Positions 1 through 11,231 of a stretch of 64,000 nucleotides of DNA are shown here, piece by piece. The translations under genes were made by a program, and so were the position numbers. Location of the stretch: contig CM077116.1 of assembly GCA_039619475.1 (NCBI GenBank), forward strand, positions 102,097,164-102,161,163. The letters are read 5' to 3'. The DNA comes from Icerya purchasi (taxonomy: Eukaryota > Arthropoda > Insecta > Hemiptera > Monophlebidae). Numbering within the stretch: position 1 is the stretch's first letter; each line of letters starts with the position of its first letter. The notes below the pieces were generated by a model. The model worked only from the letters and a program-made list of their open reading frames with translations, was not told where the DNA came from and ran no database searches.

Positions 1-1675
1 CTTTAAAACTGGACACCCGGGGTGCCGAAAGCTCGAAATTTTGAAAAAAAATATTTTTTTCCCAGGCATGCGATATATCGTTCGAAAGATCGCTATTTGT
101 CGGAAACGAAACCGTATTTCATTTCCTTAATGAAACTTTCAAAGTTATCGTAAAGTTCAAAGAAGCGCGAAAAATGACGTGTCACCCCCTAGCGCCGCGA
201 ATATTACCGATAAAAATTTCAAACGCGGTTAAAAATATGCGCTTACGCGTATATTTTTCTAGTTTGGGACATCTGAATTTCCAGCTTTAAAATTAGACTC
301 TCGGGACGCCGAAAGCTAGAGATTTTGGAAATTTTTTTTTTTTTTTTCTAGGCATGCGATATATCATCGAGAAGATAGCTATTTGTCGAGAACGAAACTG
401 TATTTCATTTCCTTAACAAAACTTTCAAACTTGCTGTAAAGCTCAAAAAAGCCCGAAAAATTGCGTGTCCCCTGGCGCTGCCAGTATTATAGCTAAACAT
501 TTTAAACATGGTTAAAAATATGTGCTACCACGTATATTTCTGTAATTTGGAACATCCAGGTCCCCAGCTTTAAAAATAAAACTCCGGGGCTTCGAAAGCT
601 CAAAATTTTGTAATAAAATATTTTTTTTTCCCGGACATGTAATATATCGTTGGAAAGATCGCTATTTATCAGGAACAAAAAAATGTAGCGTTTTCTTTAC
701 CAAAAAATTCAAAGTTGTCGAAAAGTTCAAAAAAGCGCGAAAAATGACGTGTCCTCCCCCTATCGCAGCAAATATTAGAGCTAAAAATTTTGAACACAGT
801 TAAAAATATGCGCATCTACGTATATTTCTCTATTTTGGAACATCCAGGTTTCCAGCTGTAAAATTAGACCCTCAAGATGCCGAAAGCTCAAAATTTTGGA
901 AAAATTTTTTTTCCCCCCGGGTTGTGATATATCATTAGAAAGATCACTATTTGTCGGGAACGAAACCGTATTTCATTTTCTTAGCGGAACATTCAAAGTT
1001 GCCGAAAAATTCGAAAAAGCGCTAGAATTGATTTGACGCTAGTATTATAGCTAAAAATTTTGAGGAAAGTAGAAAATGTGGGCATCCATGTATATTTCTC
1101 TGGTTTGGAATATTTGGGTTTCCAACTTTAAAATTAGTGGCTTGGGGCTCTGAAAGCTCGAAATTTTGTAAAAAAATTTTTTTTCAGGCGTATCATTATT
1201 AGAAAGAGCGCTATTTTTCAGGAACGGACCCGTATTTCATTTTCTTGACGAAACTGTTTGAAATTTACTAAAAGTTCATAAAATCGTGAAAAATGACGTG
1301 TAGCCCCGCTTGTAATTTATGTATTGTAGTTCAAGATTTTGAACTAGGTTAAAACAATGTGCGTCCCTGCTTATTTCTTTACTTTGGAACATCTGGGTTT
1401 TCAAACTTTAAATTCGGACCCTTAGGCGCCGAAAGCTCGAGAGTTTCAAAAATAATATTTTTTTTTTCGGTCATGATCGATGGAAAGATTGTTATTTGCG
1501 GAGAACGAAACCATAAGTTATTTCCTTAACGAGACTTTCAAACCTTGATGTTTCAAACTTGAGAAATATATGTCGAAGCGCGTATGTTTAACCGTGTTCA
1601 AAAGTTTTAGCTGTAATACTCGCGGCGCTAAAGGGGAGGGACTGTTTGAATTTTTTGGCAATTTTAAAAGTTTCT
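1..1675. repeat. Diverged ~285-bp tandem satellite with inverted terminal unit
   Basis: Five full units and part of a sixth begin near 1, 285, 568, 856, 1126 and 1406. Unit lengths are about 284, 283, 288, 270 and 280 bp. Each unit opens with a CTTTAAAA-type start followed by GCCGAAAGCTCGAAATTTTG or a close variant, then a T-run, GATATATC, GAAAGATCGCTATTTGTC, and a late CCCCCTAGCGCCGC block. The sixth unit stops near 1542. From there to about 1675 the sequence is the reverse complement of the distal part of a unit; the block at 1615-1640 is the inverse of CCCCTAGCGCCGCGAATATT. Copies differ by substitutions and small indels, so the array is old. The left edge is cut by the window, so total length is unknown. 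No coding potential is seen. Confidence 0.9.
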
Positions 1676-2999
1676 AAATATGATTCGGAATTATGTTTAG
1701 AGACTCCCGTGGAGCTGGCGTACGAATTTCGACTGTTGCTGGTTGAATATCGGATGGTAACATTATCTGTTGAAAGTTAATATCCGCACGAACGGCTAAT
1801 ATTATTTCCCCATGCGCACAACTAGCAAGTGTCGTATTTGATTCGAGAACTTTATAGTTTTTTAGTTTTAAATGTTGGTTTTGTTTTAAGTGGGTTTCTT
1901 TAATGCACGGATTGTTAATCTGTTTTATTTTTCTTTTGGGTTTACCGGAATACGAGACTGCAGTGGTTTTTAGAATTTGGTTCGGATTGCTATAATTTGC
2001 GTTAGTAGTGTTAGTACGAGGGCTAAGAAACGGAACGGGATCGCAGGTTTCGGTTTGGTTATTTTCATTATGGCTTGTGTTAGTGTTGTTATGAACTGTA
2101 ATAAAAGGAACGGACTCACCGCATCATTGTTTGGATGGTATGTCCGTCTGATCAAATACAGATGCGAATAATATTTCGATTTGTTAAACAATTTAACACA
2201 CTACGCTAGTAAATAAATAAAAAAAAAAAATTAATAATGGTCTAACGTATTAAGAGAGCCGGAAGAAAAAACCGAATTGTTAAAAAATCATCTCAGTAGT
2301 ACAACAGTCTTTGTCAAATCGCGGAACTATATCGACCTTTTTGAGTAAAGTAACCAGTTCGTCTTGCAACCGAAAGAAGTTTTATAACAAAGTAACCAAA
2401 TCGCCTCGAAATTCGGTTTTCAAATTAGTGACGTATATAAAATTCGTAAATTATAATTTCGATTACCGTGTCTCCCCCTCCCATTCACCGAGAATCCAGG
2501 ATACAATCACCAACGTACACCAACCTGCCAGCAGGGAGCACCAGCATTCTAGCAGCCGCAGCAGAGTGGTACGTAGCATTAATATTATTTCTAATTAATA
2601 TTTTTTGCGTGTTTTCGTTTATATATTTATTAAATGTCTTTAACGGTCGGCTATTCAAGAAAGATAGGTGTAGGGATTGACAAAATTATACATTTTAAAA
2701 AATCATGAAACCTTAATAGTAGTATTATTAAATCTAAACCAATAATTTAAAAAAATAAATAAAAATTAAATAAATGAAAATTAAATAAATAAAAAAAGGA
2801 TTTAATTCCTTTTTCTTCATAACCATTACATTGCACTTCAAATTAGTCTAAGCCTTCGATTCAAATTAGTATTTTGCTTCACTATTTTAAATTATTATTA
2901 GAAAAGATCCCTAAAATTTATTAAGATATTAAATTAAAATAATAAAATAAAAATGGAAGTTTATTCAAACAAATTGTCTTACATACTAAATAATTATAG
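1676..2999. other. Unassigned AT-rich DNA
   Basis: I see no recognisable gene or element. An A-run near 2217-2231 could be an old retro-insertion tail, but no matching element body is evident. The short ORFs at 1977-2171, 2311-2598 and 2468-2680 show no domain. Confidence 0.5.
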
Positions 3000-4140
3000 T
3001 TATTGTTAACTTTCATACGGAATCCTCAGCGCATGAAACCTCATGCTTGACTGAACTTGTTTTTTATACATTATGCGGAAAACCCATAACCAATAATGAT
3101 CGTTAGACATGCTTAAAAAGGAGTAAAGGAGAAGAGTAGGGGATAGGAAATACAAAGGAAAAGAATAGGAAGGACGATGATTAATCTGGTGACCCCAGTG
3201 GGATAACAGACTAGAATCAAGGAAGATCAGACACTTAGTCGCAGGGAGACGACATCTGGCGACGATGATATGTAGACGGCAATATGAGTTTCCTAGGTGA
3301 TCGGAAGTGCATCCCGATACTATTTCCTTTGTTTGAAATATTGGGCGGATTTCCTGGATTGGTTGATACATACGGCTGATGTTTGGATTTGAGCTCCATT
3401 GTAGCTTGTCGAAAAATTTTCTGTACTGCTCAACATAAGTATCCTCGACAAAATGTATCTTGACGCGGAAGTAATAATCCGAAGTGTTTTCGACTGTTCC
3501 CTTTGAAGATGTTGCAGTTGTACCGTACAGTTCCAACCCGTATCTCCAAATGGCCGCTATCATTGTTAGATATAGTTTTCGCTTGACATTTAAATTCAGA
3601 GTCGATTTGCTTCCTAATAACGAATATAATAATCTACACCGACTAGAGGCAGTTTTCTTTGTTTGAATAAAAGCCGCCTGTCCATATACATCCCAAGATA
3701 ACGGACTGAGTCAACTTGCGAGATTACTGAGTTACAAATGTTCAATGCAGGACAGCTAACGTGTGTCTATTTGTAAATGTGACATGCTGGCACTTAGGTG
3801 AATTGAAGCTTATACCCCAAAGCCGTGCCCAGTCTGCCATCCGATGTAAGTGGCTGTGAATTGCGGCTTTGCATGTTCTGAGTTAACGTTTGATGTAAGT
3901 ATAGCTATATCGTCAGCAAATGGGGCGAGTATGATTAGATCTAGGCATGTCGGCTGTATAAACAGAGTATAATACCGGCCCGAGAAGGCTTCCTTGCGGA
4001 ACAGACGACTGAATGTAATATTCCTCAGAGATCGAATCGTTAACTCAGACGATAAATGTTCTCTACCTTTTAAATATGATGTTAATAGCTTGTGTAGGTT
4101 TTTCCGTTTTTGAAATCCGCAGACTAATTTTCCGGTGTAT
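3000..4140 (-). mobile_element. Jockey-type LINE fragment, reverse transcriptase and C-terminal part
   Basis: Minus-strand translation gives successive reverse transcriptase motifs of the Jockey group: SSVPQGSLLGPVLYSV near 4010-3960; after a frameshift, LAPFADDIAIL near 3940-3900, which is the catalytic F-ADD box; ADWARLWGISFNSPKCQHV near 3840-3782; and VRYLGMYMDRRLLF near 3705-3664. A 185-codon open stretch at 3563-3006 then starts with IWRYGLELYGTTATS, the post-RT 'P-x-tYG-x-x-xWG' region of these LINEs. At least one frameshift and one stop break the frame, and the endonuclease and N-terminal RT are missing, so this is a dead 5'-truncated copy. The last ~60 codons of the open stretch are low complexity and may be 3' UTR. 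The exact 3' end is uncertain. Confidence 0.85.
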
Positions 4141-5399
4141 AGTCTTGAATTGTTGTAAGTTACATTTTTTTTTGTATTTTAAATTTTTGGTAATAGTACA
4201 AAAGTCAGACAATATAAAAATTTTTTTCGATTCTCCTTAAAAGTTTTAAACATTTTTCCAACGATAAATTTCAATAAAAAATGGATGATTGAGTTGTTCA
4301 AATTTATTTATTTATTTTTTATTTGAATTGGTTGAAATTGTGGTGATGATAAGATATTTTCGCTGAGTTAAAATTGGACGATCGTTTATCCTTACTGTTT
4401 ATTAATTTTATAATATGTAGGCTATTACACATTTCCTCTTAGTATTATTTTTGTAACTTACATGATACCTTTTTTGAGCTGCAGGTAACGGAAGAAACAG
4501 GGTTAGTTGTCACTAATTTAATTTACGTCGAGTTTTTAAATTTTCATTTTTTGGTTGTTCTTTACCGAGTAAATTTATTAGAAAACTGCGGTTCTATTTT
4601 CAAAAACTTGTTTTTTAATGTTTATTATTGTAAAATCTATATCAACATGCGCATAGCGGGTGACACGGCTTTTTCGAAAACAATTCTAGTGATTACAATT
4701 GAAAACGCAACACTTCCTCTTCTTCCATATAAAAATTCAGTAGCAAGCAGGCTCAAAAATTAATCTCTCATTTTGAATAAATGAAGCGATAAATTACGGA
4801 ACTTTTTGTATTTTTTTATTACTATTATTATAACGGTAATTACAGTCGCTGTTTTAAAATTACTTTTAATGAACGGTGGTATATTTTAGTAATAAAATAT
4901 GGAAATTTTAGTGAAATTTTATACAACGAATAAATACCGTTAAGAGGAAGTTATTACTTTACGCACGCTGTCATTAACTTTCTCGGTCAGTGACTTTCGG
5001 AGAGGAATCGCGAAACTTTTATTATTAAGGGGGCCGTTCTGTACGCAAATGAATTCGGAGTGATCGTGTTAAAAAGCACTTAATGAAATCGTTCGGTCAG
5101 TCAAACTTTTGCTTTCAACAATAATAAACAGTCACGAGGAGACGGCTCGCTAACGGTCAATTAGTCGGATTAACTCAGTTTAACTTATTTAATTTTGTTT
5201 ATGAATAAATCGGTTTCTTATCATCGAGTCGGTTCGACTAGTTTCGGAACGCGACCTGCCAATGGAAGAGTAGGGCGGATGCCAGAAATTAGAACTTTAA
5301 TATGAATTTTCTGTAGCAGAATGAGACAGTTATGCTATCGCGCATTAAATTGAGCAGAACACGAACTGCTATTTTCTTATTCCTATTTATCTATCGCAG
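4141..5399. other. Unassigned DNA
   Basis: No gene or repeat is recognised. The part at 4975-5290 is less AT-rich and non-repetitive, unlike the transposon debris around it, and could be host unique sequence. The 70-codon ORF at 4551-4763 has no recognisable domain. Confidence 0.4.
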
Positions 5400-5885
5400 T
5401 ATTTCTTCATATTTGAACGTCACTTGATCTAATAGTCCCGTACTGGAAGTACTTTAAAAACTTCTTCTACAAATTTTCAATTCTATTCCATCATTGAGAA
5501 TGCACGGTTCTAAATTAGCGTATAAAATTCCAAATGTGAGCGGACTATTAAAGTTCTTTAAATGAAATGTGTTTCAAGTAGTCTGAAATTTGTACTATTC
5601 TGTATTGTTAAATTTAACATTTTCTTTGTTTTATGAATTGAGTGCATTACATGAATTTCAAATTTTGCATCTAATAAAATGCTGAGGGGGTCTTGACGCA
5701 AGTCTCCTTCTTCGAAACCTTCTAAGTGGTATAAAGCACTAGTACGGAGAAGTTTGTGTGTAAATAAAATTAATTCGCATTTAGATTTGTTCATTAGAAT
5801 CAGCTATTAGCTACACAAATGAAATTACTGACGTCCTTTTGTAGCAGTAAAACGAAGTCGACGCTTCCTATTTCTTCGATTTAAG
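5400..5885 (-). mobile_element. LINE reverse transcriptase fragment (Jockey/CR1-like)
   Basis: On the minus strand the segment just above 5794 reads LLQKDVSNFI followed by MNKSKCELILFTHK, which fits the 'Lq-x-Dl...lN-x-sKC' block after RT motif C. Then comes SILLDAKFEIHVMHSIHKTK, matching the 'DLGv-lD-x-L-x-F-x-x-Hi...nKA' block, and in another frame LIVRSHLEF, matching 'LVRShLEYas'. The order and spacing are right for a LINE pol thumb region. The 78-codon open frame at 5794-5558 is interrupted at both ends. Both the catalytic palm and the C-terminus are absent. It lies in the same orientation as the Jockey fragment at 3000-4140, but the motifs differ, so I treat it as a separate insertion. 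Confidence 0.75.
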
Positions 5886-6275
5886 CGTCAATGGCGTTTG
5901 TTGTATTAACTAAAAAATTTTCTAAGGAGACTTCATTTTTTCACGTTTGTTTTAATAACTGCGGAATATCTACATTCAACAATACTCGTTGGTGCCCATG
6001 CGATACCAACCAATACACTTTTATCAATGGTCCGCATGAGCGAAATTTATGCGCGAACAAACATGAAAAAAAGGAACCAAACCAAAAAGCAACGGACATA
6101 TACATATATATAATCCTCCCTGTTTGGAAATCAGTGAAAATGAATGCTAAATTAGTTAATTAAATTTCGCAATTATATTATTGCAGTGAAATATTTCGTA
6201 CAGCTAAAATATCCTATTTAATCTTGTTTCCTGCCCCGAGGAAAAAATCAGCGATGATAATTTTATAAAAAAACA
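5886..6275. other. Unassigned DNA between a LINE fragment and a Helitron
   Basis: A 90-codon plus-strand ORF at 5891-6163 has no recognisable domain. A short TA-rich run lies near 6098-6112. No other feature is seen. Confidence 0.3.
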
Positions 6276-6504
6276 CTAGCCGGCTCAGTCACGCCCTGCT
6301 GCTGTGGCATAATCTGGGCGAAAATAAAGGAAATGGGATATCAATATTATCTCGTATTCGTTCATTAAGTTATGTTGACCCACATGGATGGCATGCGCTG
6401 AAATGTCACAAAAACTTTAAAATGAATATCAACATGATTATAATAAACATAGATACAAATTTTTTTATAATTAATATTCTTTTATTCAAGTGCTTTCTGA
6501 TAAA

Positions 6505-6846
6505 TTAGGTTTTGCCATCCGGTGTAAAAGTGAATAAATTTTTGCACCGACGTGAGCATGCAACATATAATTGTCCATGTGAAAAACATGGGTTTTCAAG
6601 ATTTGATCCGCACACTTTAAGAGATTGACCTAGTTCCTTATTAATTGCCATTGAAAAAGCAAGATGAATGGGAAACTGCAACCGTCTAAAATCAAATGCC
6701 AAGTCGTTATTGCGCGGGATAAGCATATCTTCTCCTTTTAATTTGCCATTGAGTATTGTCGCTTCGATTATATTTGCCATTAATTTCTTCTCGCATTTAT
6801 TGTGTTTCGTTTCTTTGAGATCGTTGTTCATCAGACAGAGTTGCAC
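6505..6846 (-). pseudogene. Helitron PIF1-type helicase, C-terminal fragment
   Basis: The 113-residue open frame matches the last part of Helitron and PIF1-family helicases. It shows ATILNGKLKGEDMLIPRNN near residues 29-47, RRLQFPIHLAFSMAINKELG near 54-73 and FSHGQLYVACSRRCKN near 89-104. These correspond to the family blocks 'IPR...', 'FPv-x-LaFaMTINKsQGQS' and 'sHGQLYVA-x-SR', which form helicase motifs V and VI. The final Arg of motif VI is present. The usual S-Q of 'NKSQGQS' is E-L here. The Walker A and B region is absent. The frame is open to its natural end (GKT stop), so the fragment is only lightly decayed. The closest alternative is a host PIF1 helicase, but the flanking Helitron ends argue against that. 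Confidence 0.85.
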
Positions 6847-6849
6847 CGG

Positions 6850-7160
6850 ATTGTGTTACTTGCACTTTGCGCCTCCCTTCACGTTGCTCTTTAGACTCAG
6901 CCGCATGTGACTGAGCTATTCACATTCGATCCGCATTGTTTCTTCTTAAGCGTTGCTCATCTGATAGAGATGCACGCAATCGTGCTCTCCGTGTCCGATC
7001 TAGTTTTACGTATTTCTTCCCGTTGCTCCCTAGACTCAGAATTTCGGATACGAACCGCTTCAATGCTTGCCTGCCTTTCCGCATTCGCTTGTGAAGTTCG
7101 TAATCTTTTTCTGCGAGATTCATTGGTAGATTTACCAATATTAGCACGTTCGGGAAACAT
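6850..7160 (-). repeat. Helitron N-terminal charged repeat region (degenerate coding)
   Basis: Read across two frames, the minus strand shows at least two imperfect copies of a motif built around ES-x-EQRE-x-RRK and LSDEQRLRRNNADR, for example SESREQREEIRKTRSD and AAESKEQREGRRKVQ. Arg- and Gln-rich repeats of this type precede the zinc finger and Rep domain in many arthropod Helitron proteins. Here they run directly into the helicase C-terminus at 6846, so the domains between them have been lost. Frame changes between copies show decay. Confidence 0.6.
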
Positions 7161-7439
7161 AGCTAATTTTTAGCAAAATAAGGAATATAAAGTAATGCGT
7201 ACAATTTAAACGAATCAAAAAGTGTTCTTTCTTGAGACAGAAATTAATAAAATAATTATTTCAATTTTTACATTTAATTTATATTTACCATGGTAATAAT
7301 TTTATTTAAAATATTTTCATTATAACTAACATACAGACGAACAGACAAACATTCTCTTTTATGTATAAAATTTATGTACGGGGTTATTAACCATTAAATT
7401 TTCTTTCGAGAAATAAAAATCATTTTTATCCATCAAGAG

Positions 7440-8012
7440 CTTCGTTACCTTGTTCAATTTGCTTTCTCATCACATTGTTTCAACATTAGCTACGTCTGCA
7501 TTTATCTAAATAGATTTTCTCTGCTTCTTCAGCCATGTCAGGATTGAGGGAAATGAAAAAGCTGGACATTTTGCTTGGTAGCTTCGAATCGTAATCCCAT
7601 CAGTAAATTTTTAGCTCATAATTTTTTTTTTCTCTTCTAAAAAGCTGCGTGTAAAAATTTCTTGTCTGATAAGTACCAATTTAGACTTCTTATATCCTTC
7701 TAATTATCTCCTCTTTTTAGTTTGTGCTTCTAAGACTCTGCTAACATTCGCCATTGCGCCAGCTTCGATTTACCCATTCTTTACTTTTTGCTTCTCACTC
7801 TTCATCTCTGTCGCCGTTCTGTTTTCTTCATTTGACGGATCATAATTTTGTATGTGATGCTAATAACGTGTTATTTTAATGCTCTTTCTTGTCCTACGAA
7901 CAGTTTCTATTCTAAACTCCTTCAACACTTATAATATCTCATCTATTCTTATATTATTTCCTAATTCCCGTAATATATTCAATCTAATAGAATCAAAACC
8001 TAATTCACTGCG
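7440..8012 (+). mobile_element. Family X LINE 3' part (RNase H to C-terminus)
   Basis: The plus strand near 7530-7575 encodes HVRIEGNEKAGHFAW, matching the 'sHxGIeGNEkAD' motif of LINE RNase H domains. Downstream, 7855-7905 resembles the 'DANHIFFECPSLSVER' region of the family X copy at 46590-47053. The end, about 7985-8010 (AGAATCAAAACCTAATTCAC), matches that copy's GAATCAAAATTTAACTGAC. No poly(A) is left. The copy is frame-broken throughout. The alignment was made by eye. Confidence 0.6.
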
Positions 8013-8944
8013 AAGTAATTAAAATAATATTATTTGCGATGAGTAAGCGCTTTGTGCTGGCCGAGCTAAAAAAAAGAACAGTTGAAAGGTAAAACACCGC
8101 GAAAATTATTATATTGTATTGTAATTGTTTATTTTGCTTAGAGTTTTAATCGAAATTGTATATTTTCATTGTGTTTTTCTTATTGTAGTAATTATGATTA
8201 TTATAATAATAGTAATAAGTGACGACGGAGATAGAAATAGGTAAATAGCAGCGATATTATGGTTATTATAATTGATTATATTGACGTTTGAAGAGTTTCG
8301 TTGGAACTTTCTTTATTGCTTTTATAATCCTTCAACTTTATGAAAAGAAATATTTCGATTATCTACTACTATTATCAGTCTACAGCCTCGGTATAATAGG
8401 TAAAAATTATCAACCGGTGTTATTCTTTTCCCACCCTTAAATCGAGTATTATTTAACACCTTTTCCGTCCGCTCAATTGTTAACAAATTTTACTGAATCC
8501 GACAAGAAGGCATCGCTGTTTATTAGCAGATCTTATCTAAACGTTTTTACGTTCTTCACTTATATCTCTATTAAAAAGCTGTCACTTTACTCCTTTCAGC
8601 AAAGTTCCCCTTTGTTTTAAAGCTTCAGTTCCTCTTATCAGTTTTTTGTAATAATCTTTTTTAATTTTCTTTTTGTTTTTCCGATCTTTGCTATTCACTA
8701 AAGTATTTCTCTTGTCTTCATTTTTAAATTCTATGCACCGAAGTCGTAATTAAATAGGGCTGTCAATTTCCAGCTCATTTAAAATTTTTTGCTGATTGTT
8801 TGAAGGGGCGTGATAGTATTACAAGTTCTTTTATAACTTTTCGGAAAGATCTTTACCTTCCTTTTTTCTTATTTTTACATTGAAGTTAATGACTATCGTA
8901 GGTTACGTAATTTTCGTTTCATTTTCTTTTTTTTATTCTTTTAG
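8013..8944. other. Unassigned AT-rich DNA
   Basis: The stretch holds short T-runs and ATT-rich segments. I see no coding motif or repeat on either strand. Confidence 0.4.
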
Positions 8945-10515
8945 GGTTCAACAGTCTGAGGAAAGAGTTCGATACAGCTTTACAATCTCTACCGAATAAC
9001 AAGGCGCCTGAATTTGACAATATCCCAGCAGAGCTATGGAAAAACAGTGGCGTTCAAATTAAAGAGAAACTATATATTTTGACCTCTGAAATAATATCGA
9101 GTGGGACATGGCCGTTAGAACACTATCTCTCAGTAATTCTACCCATCCCAAAGAATAAAGCCCCGAAAACGTGCGTAGATTACCGCACTATTAACCATGC
9201 CTCAAAAATCCTATTTGGAATAATTAAAAAACGTCTAGAGGTTTTAATGGATAAATATATGTGGGCGAAACTCAATGCGGATTCAGAAAAGGCCGCTTTG
9301 CGCGCGATGCAATAGCAATGTTACGCATACTGGGAGAACGTATGATTAACCAGGAGCGGTGTCTATATGTAGCTTTCATCGATTATGAGAAAGCTTTTGA
9401 TAAAGTGCCGTGGAAAGATTTGTTTTTACTATTAAAACGAATTGGTTGCCCCAATAGCTTAATTACAGTAATATACAATCTATATTCAAATCAAGAGGCT
9501 GCGGTTCGGTTCAATGGAATCGAATGGAAAAGATTAGAATAGGAAAGAGTGTAAGGCGGAGGTGCTTTTTATCGCCTGATTTATTTAATGGCTTCACAGA
9601 GTTGATATTAAAGGAAACATTTAACGGGAATAAATACGGAGTAAAGATAGCCGGTAACAGAATACATGCAATTAAATTTGCCGACGATCAAGTATTGTTA
9701 GCGAAAAGTCCGAGGACGTGGCAAACATGGTTACCGAATTATACACCAAAATGAAGAAGCATGGGGGATGCGTATCAATATCTCAAAGACAAAAGTGATG
9801 ATTATAAGTAGAAGGCGCAGCACATCCGTATCGGACAATAAAGTCATCGAGCAGGTAGCTGCTTTTAAATACTTGGGCAAATAGTAACCCAAAACCCTGA
9901 TATTGTACCCCCGGAATACGTAAAAGGATAGCAATGGGCAAGCGGGCTTTTAAAGATAAATATTCACTACTGACACAGCGAGCAATTTCAATGCAATTAC
10001 GAAAACAGCTGATGAAACTTTCCTCGTCTGGTCAATCGCACTGTATGGTGCGGAAACATGACTGCTGAAACGAGCTAACTGTAAACGGCTAGAAGCATTT
10101 GAAATGTGCTCCTGGCGGAAGATACAGCGAATAAGTTGTACGGAGAAAATTAGTAATAAATCAGTACTCGATAGAATCGAAGAGAGAAGAACTATACTGG
10201 AGCGGATACGTAAAACTCGGCTCGGTTGGTTAAGGCATTGCGGTCAGAACATAGCATAATCAAAGTTATTATTGAAAGAAAAATAATATGAAGGAGACCA
10301 CGTGGTCGTCCTTGGATGACATTGGTGGACGCGTTTTTGAAAGAAACAAACTTACGGAAGTACACGGAATTGAACAGGACAGCAATGGATCGTATCGGGT
10401 GGAAGCAAATAGTGTTGGGGCAGATCAGCGAGACGGTTGTTATATGAAGAAGAAGTCAGGGCTGGCCGGAAACAATTATGAATTGCATTTCCATCCGATC
10501 AGATTCTGCTAACAA
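8945..10515 (+). mobile_element. RTE-like LINE, 5'-truncated, reverse transcriptase to C-terminus
   Basis: Coding begins within the RT fingers (LPNNKAPEFDNIPAELWK, near 8985-9040), followed by ILPIPKNKAPKTCVDYRTIN near 9140-9200. Motif A is FIDYEKAFDKVPWK near 9378-9420. A degenerate motif B reads CFLSPDLFNGFTELI near 9565-9610, and motif C is IKFADDQVLLA near 9670-9705. After the palm come ISKTKVMIISRRR and VAAFKYLG near 9780-9880, then RIEERRTILERIR near 10170-10212. Last comes RPRGRPWMTLVDAFLKETNL near 10290-10350, ending at a stop near 10446. This order is that of RTE-type endonuclease-reverse transcriptases. At least four frameshifts separate the open segments (9079-9315, 9261-9542, 9524-9754, 10288-10512). 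The endonuclease is missing. The catalytic Asp residues remain in motifs A and C. Confidence 0.9.
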
Positions 10516-10569
10516 GAAGAAACAAATATGGCAGCAAGGAATGCAATAAGGAGTAGAATGCTAAAACCT

Positions 10570-10990
10570 CAGAAAATGGGAATATAGAGTAGGGTAATCC
10601 ACAAAAAGGAGTCACAAAAAATCATCAGCACTCTAACAATTGCATCATTTGCATGCAAAGAGTAATATAGAAAGGAAACTAAGAAAAAGTGATAAGGGGA
10701 GGAGGGTGGTATGATTTGGCCTAAAAAGGTCGGCGAATAATCGAAATGATACGGAAACGATATAAAAGGAAACAGAAAGAACCGAAGATTAAGAGAATTT
10801 TGAACGGACGGATGAAATGAAGGAAGCGTAAATATCTGACTAAATTTGAAATGAGAACTTTTGCGCAACGATAGGAGATTAAGCAAGCAGCAACCCGAGT
10901 AATCAATCGCCTCATTACCCAGAAAAGGCCTAATGACTACAAAATGTGGGGGAATAAAAGAATCTCCGACACCATCTAATCACCTCGAAC
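10570..10990 (-). mobile_element. Probable family X LINE fragment (RNase H region)
   Basis: The stretch is purine-rich on plus and pyrimidine-rich on minus. In one minus frame near 10950-10890 it reads IPPHFVVIRPFLGNEAIDYS, which fits the 'WIPxHxGIxGNEaID' RNase H motif. The frame stays open to 10569 as a Phe-, Ser- and Pro-rich tail like the C-terminal part of other family X copies. No poly(A) tail is seen. The similarity is weak, and a different RNase H LINE is possible. Confidence 0.4.
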
Positions 10991-11231
10991 TACCAATGAA
11001 AACGGTTACATGAGACGGAAATTAACAATGCTGTAGAATTCCCGTTTAATAACGGCCCTGGACATGTGACTCTGAAAGTGAAGATGGAACAATTTAGAAG
11101 GATGGTGAAGTAGAAGGAAAAATAAGGGAGATTATTAAAGTAGATTGTGTAAAGTCAAAAATAATTAAATCGAAATAGGGTATAAAATAGGAATTTTTCT
11201 AAGTTTGAAACGTAAGTTTTTAGAAATCAAA

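Larger units (their letters stand above)
6276..7375 (-). mobile_element. Internally deleted Helitron
   Basis: The minus strand carries a Helitron-like layout about 1.1 kb long. The 3' end at 6276 reads GAGCCGGCTAG followed by T, which fits the CTRR terminus inserted before a host T. It is preceded by a GC-rich tract around 6283-6305. The 5' end is placed near 7375 because the minus strand there reads TAAAAGAGAATGTTTGTCTG, a sequence typical of insect Helitron 5' ends; the exact base is uncertain. Inside are N-terminal-type arginine- and glutamine-rich repeats (7160-6850) followed at once by a helicase C-terminus (6846-6505). The Rep nuclease domain and most of the helicase are missing, so the copy cannot be autonomous. 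Confidence 0.75.
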
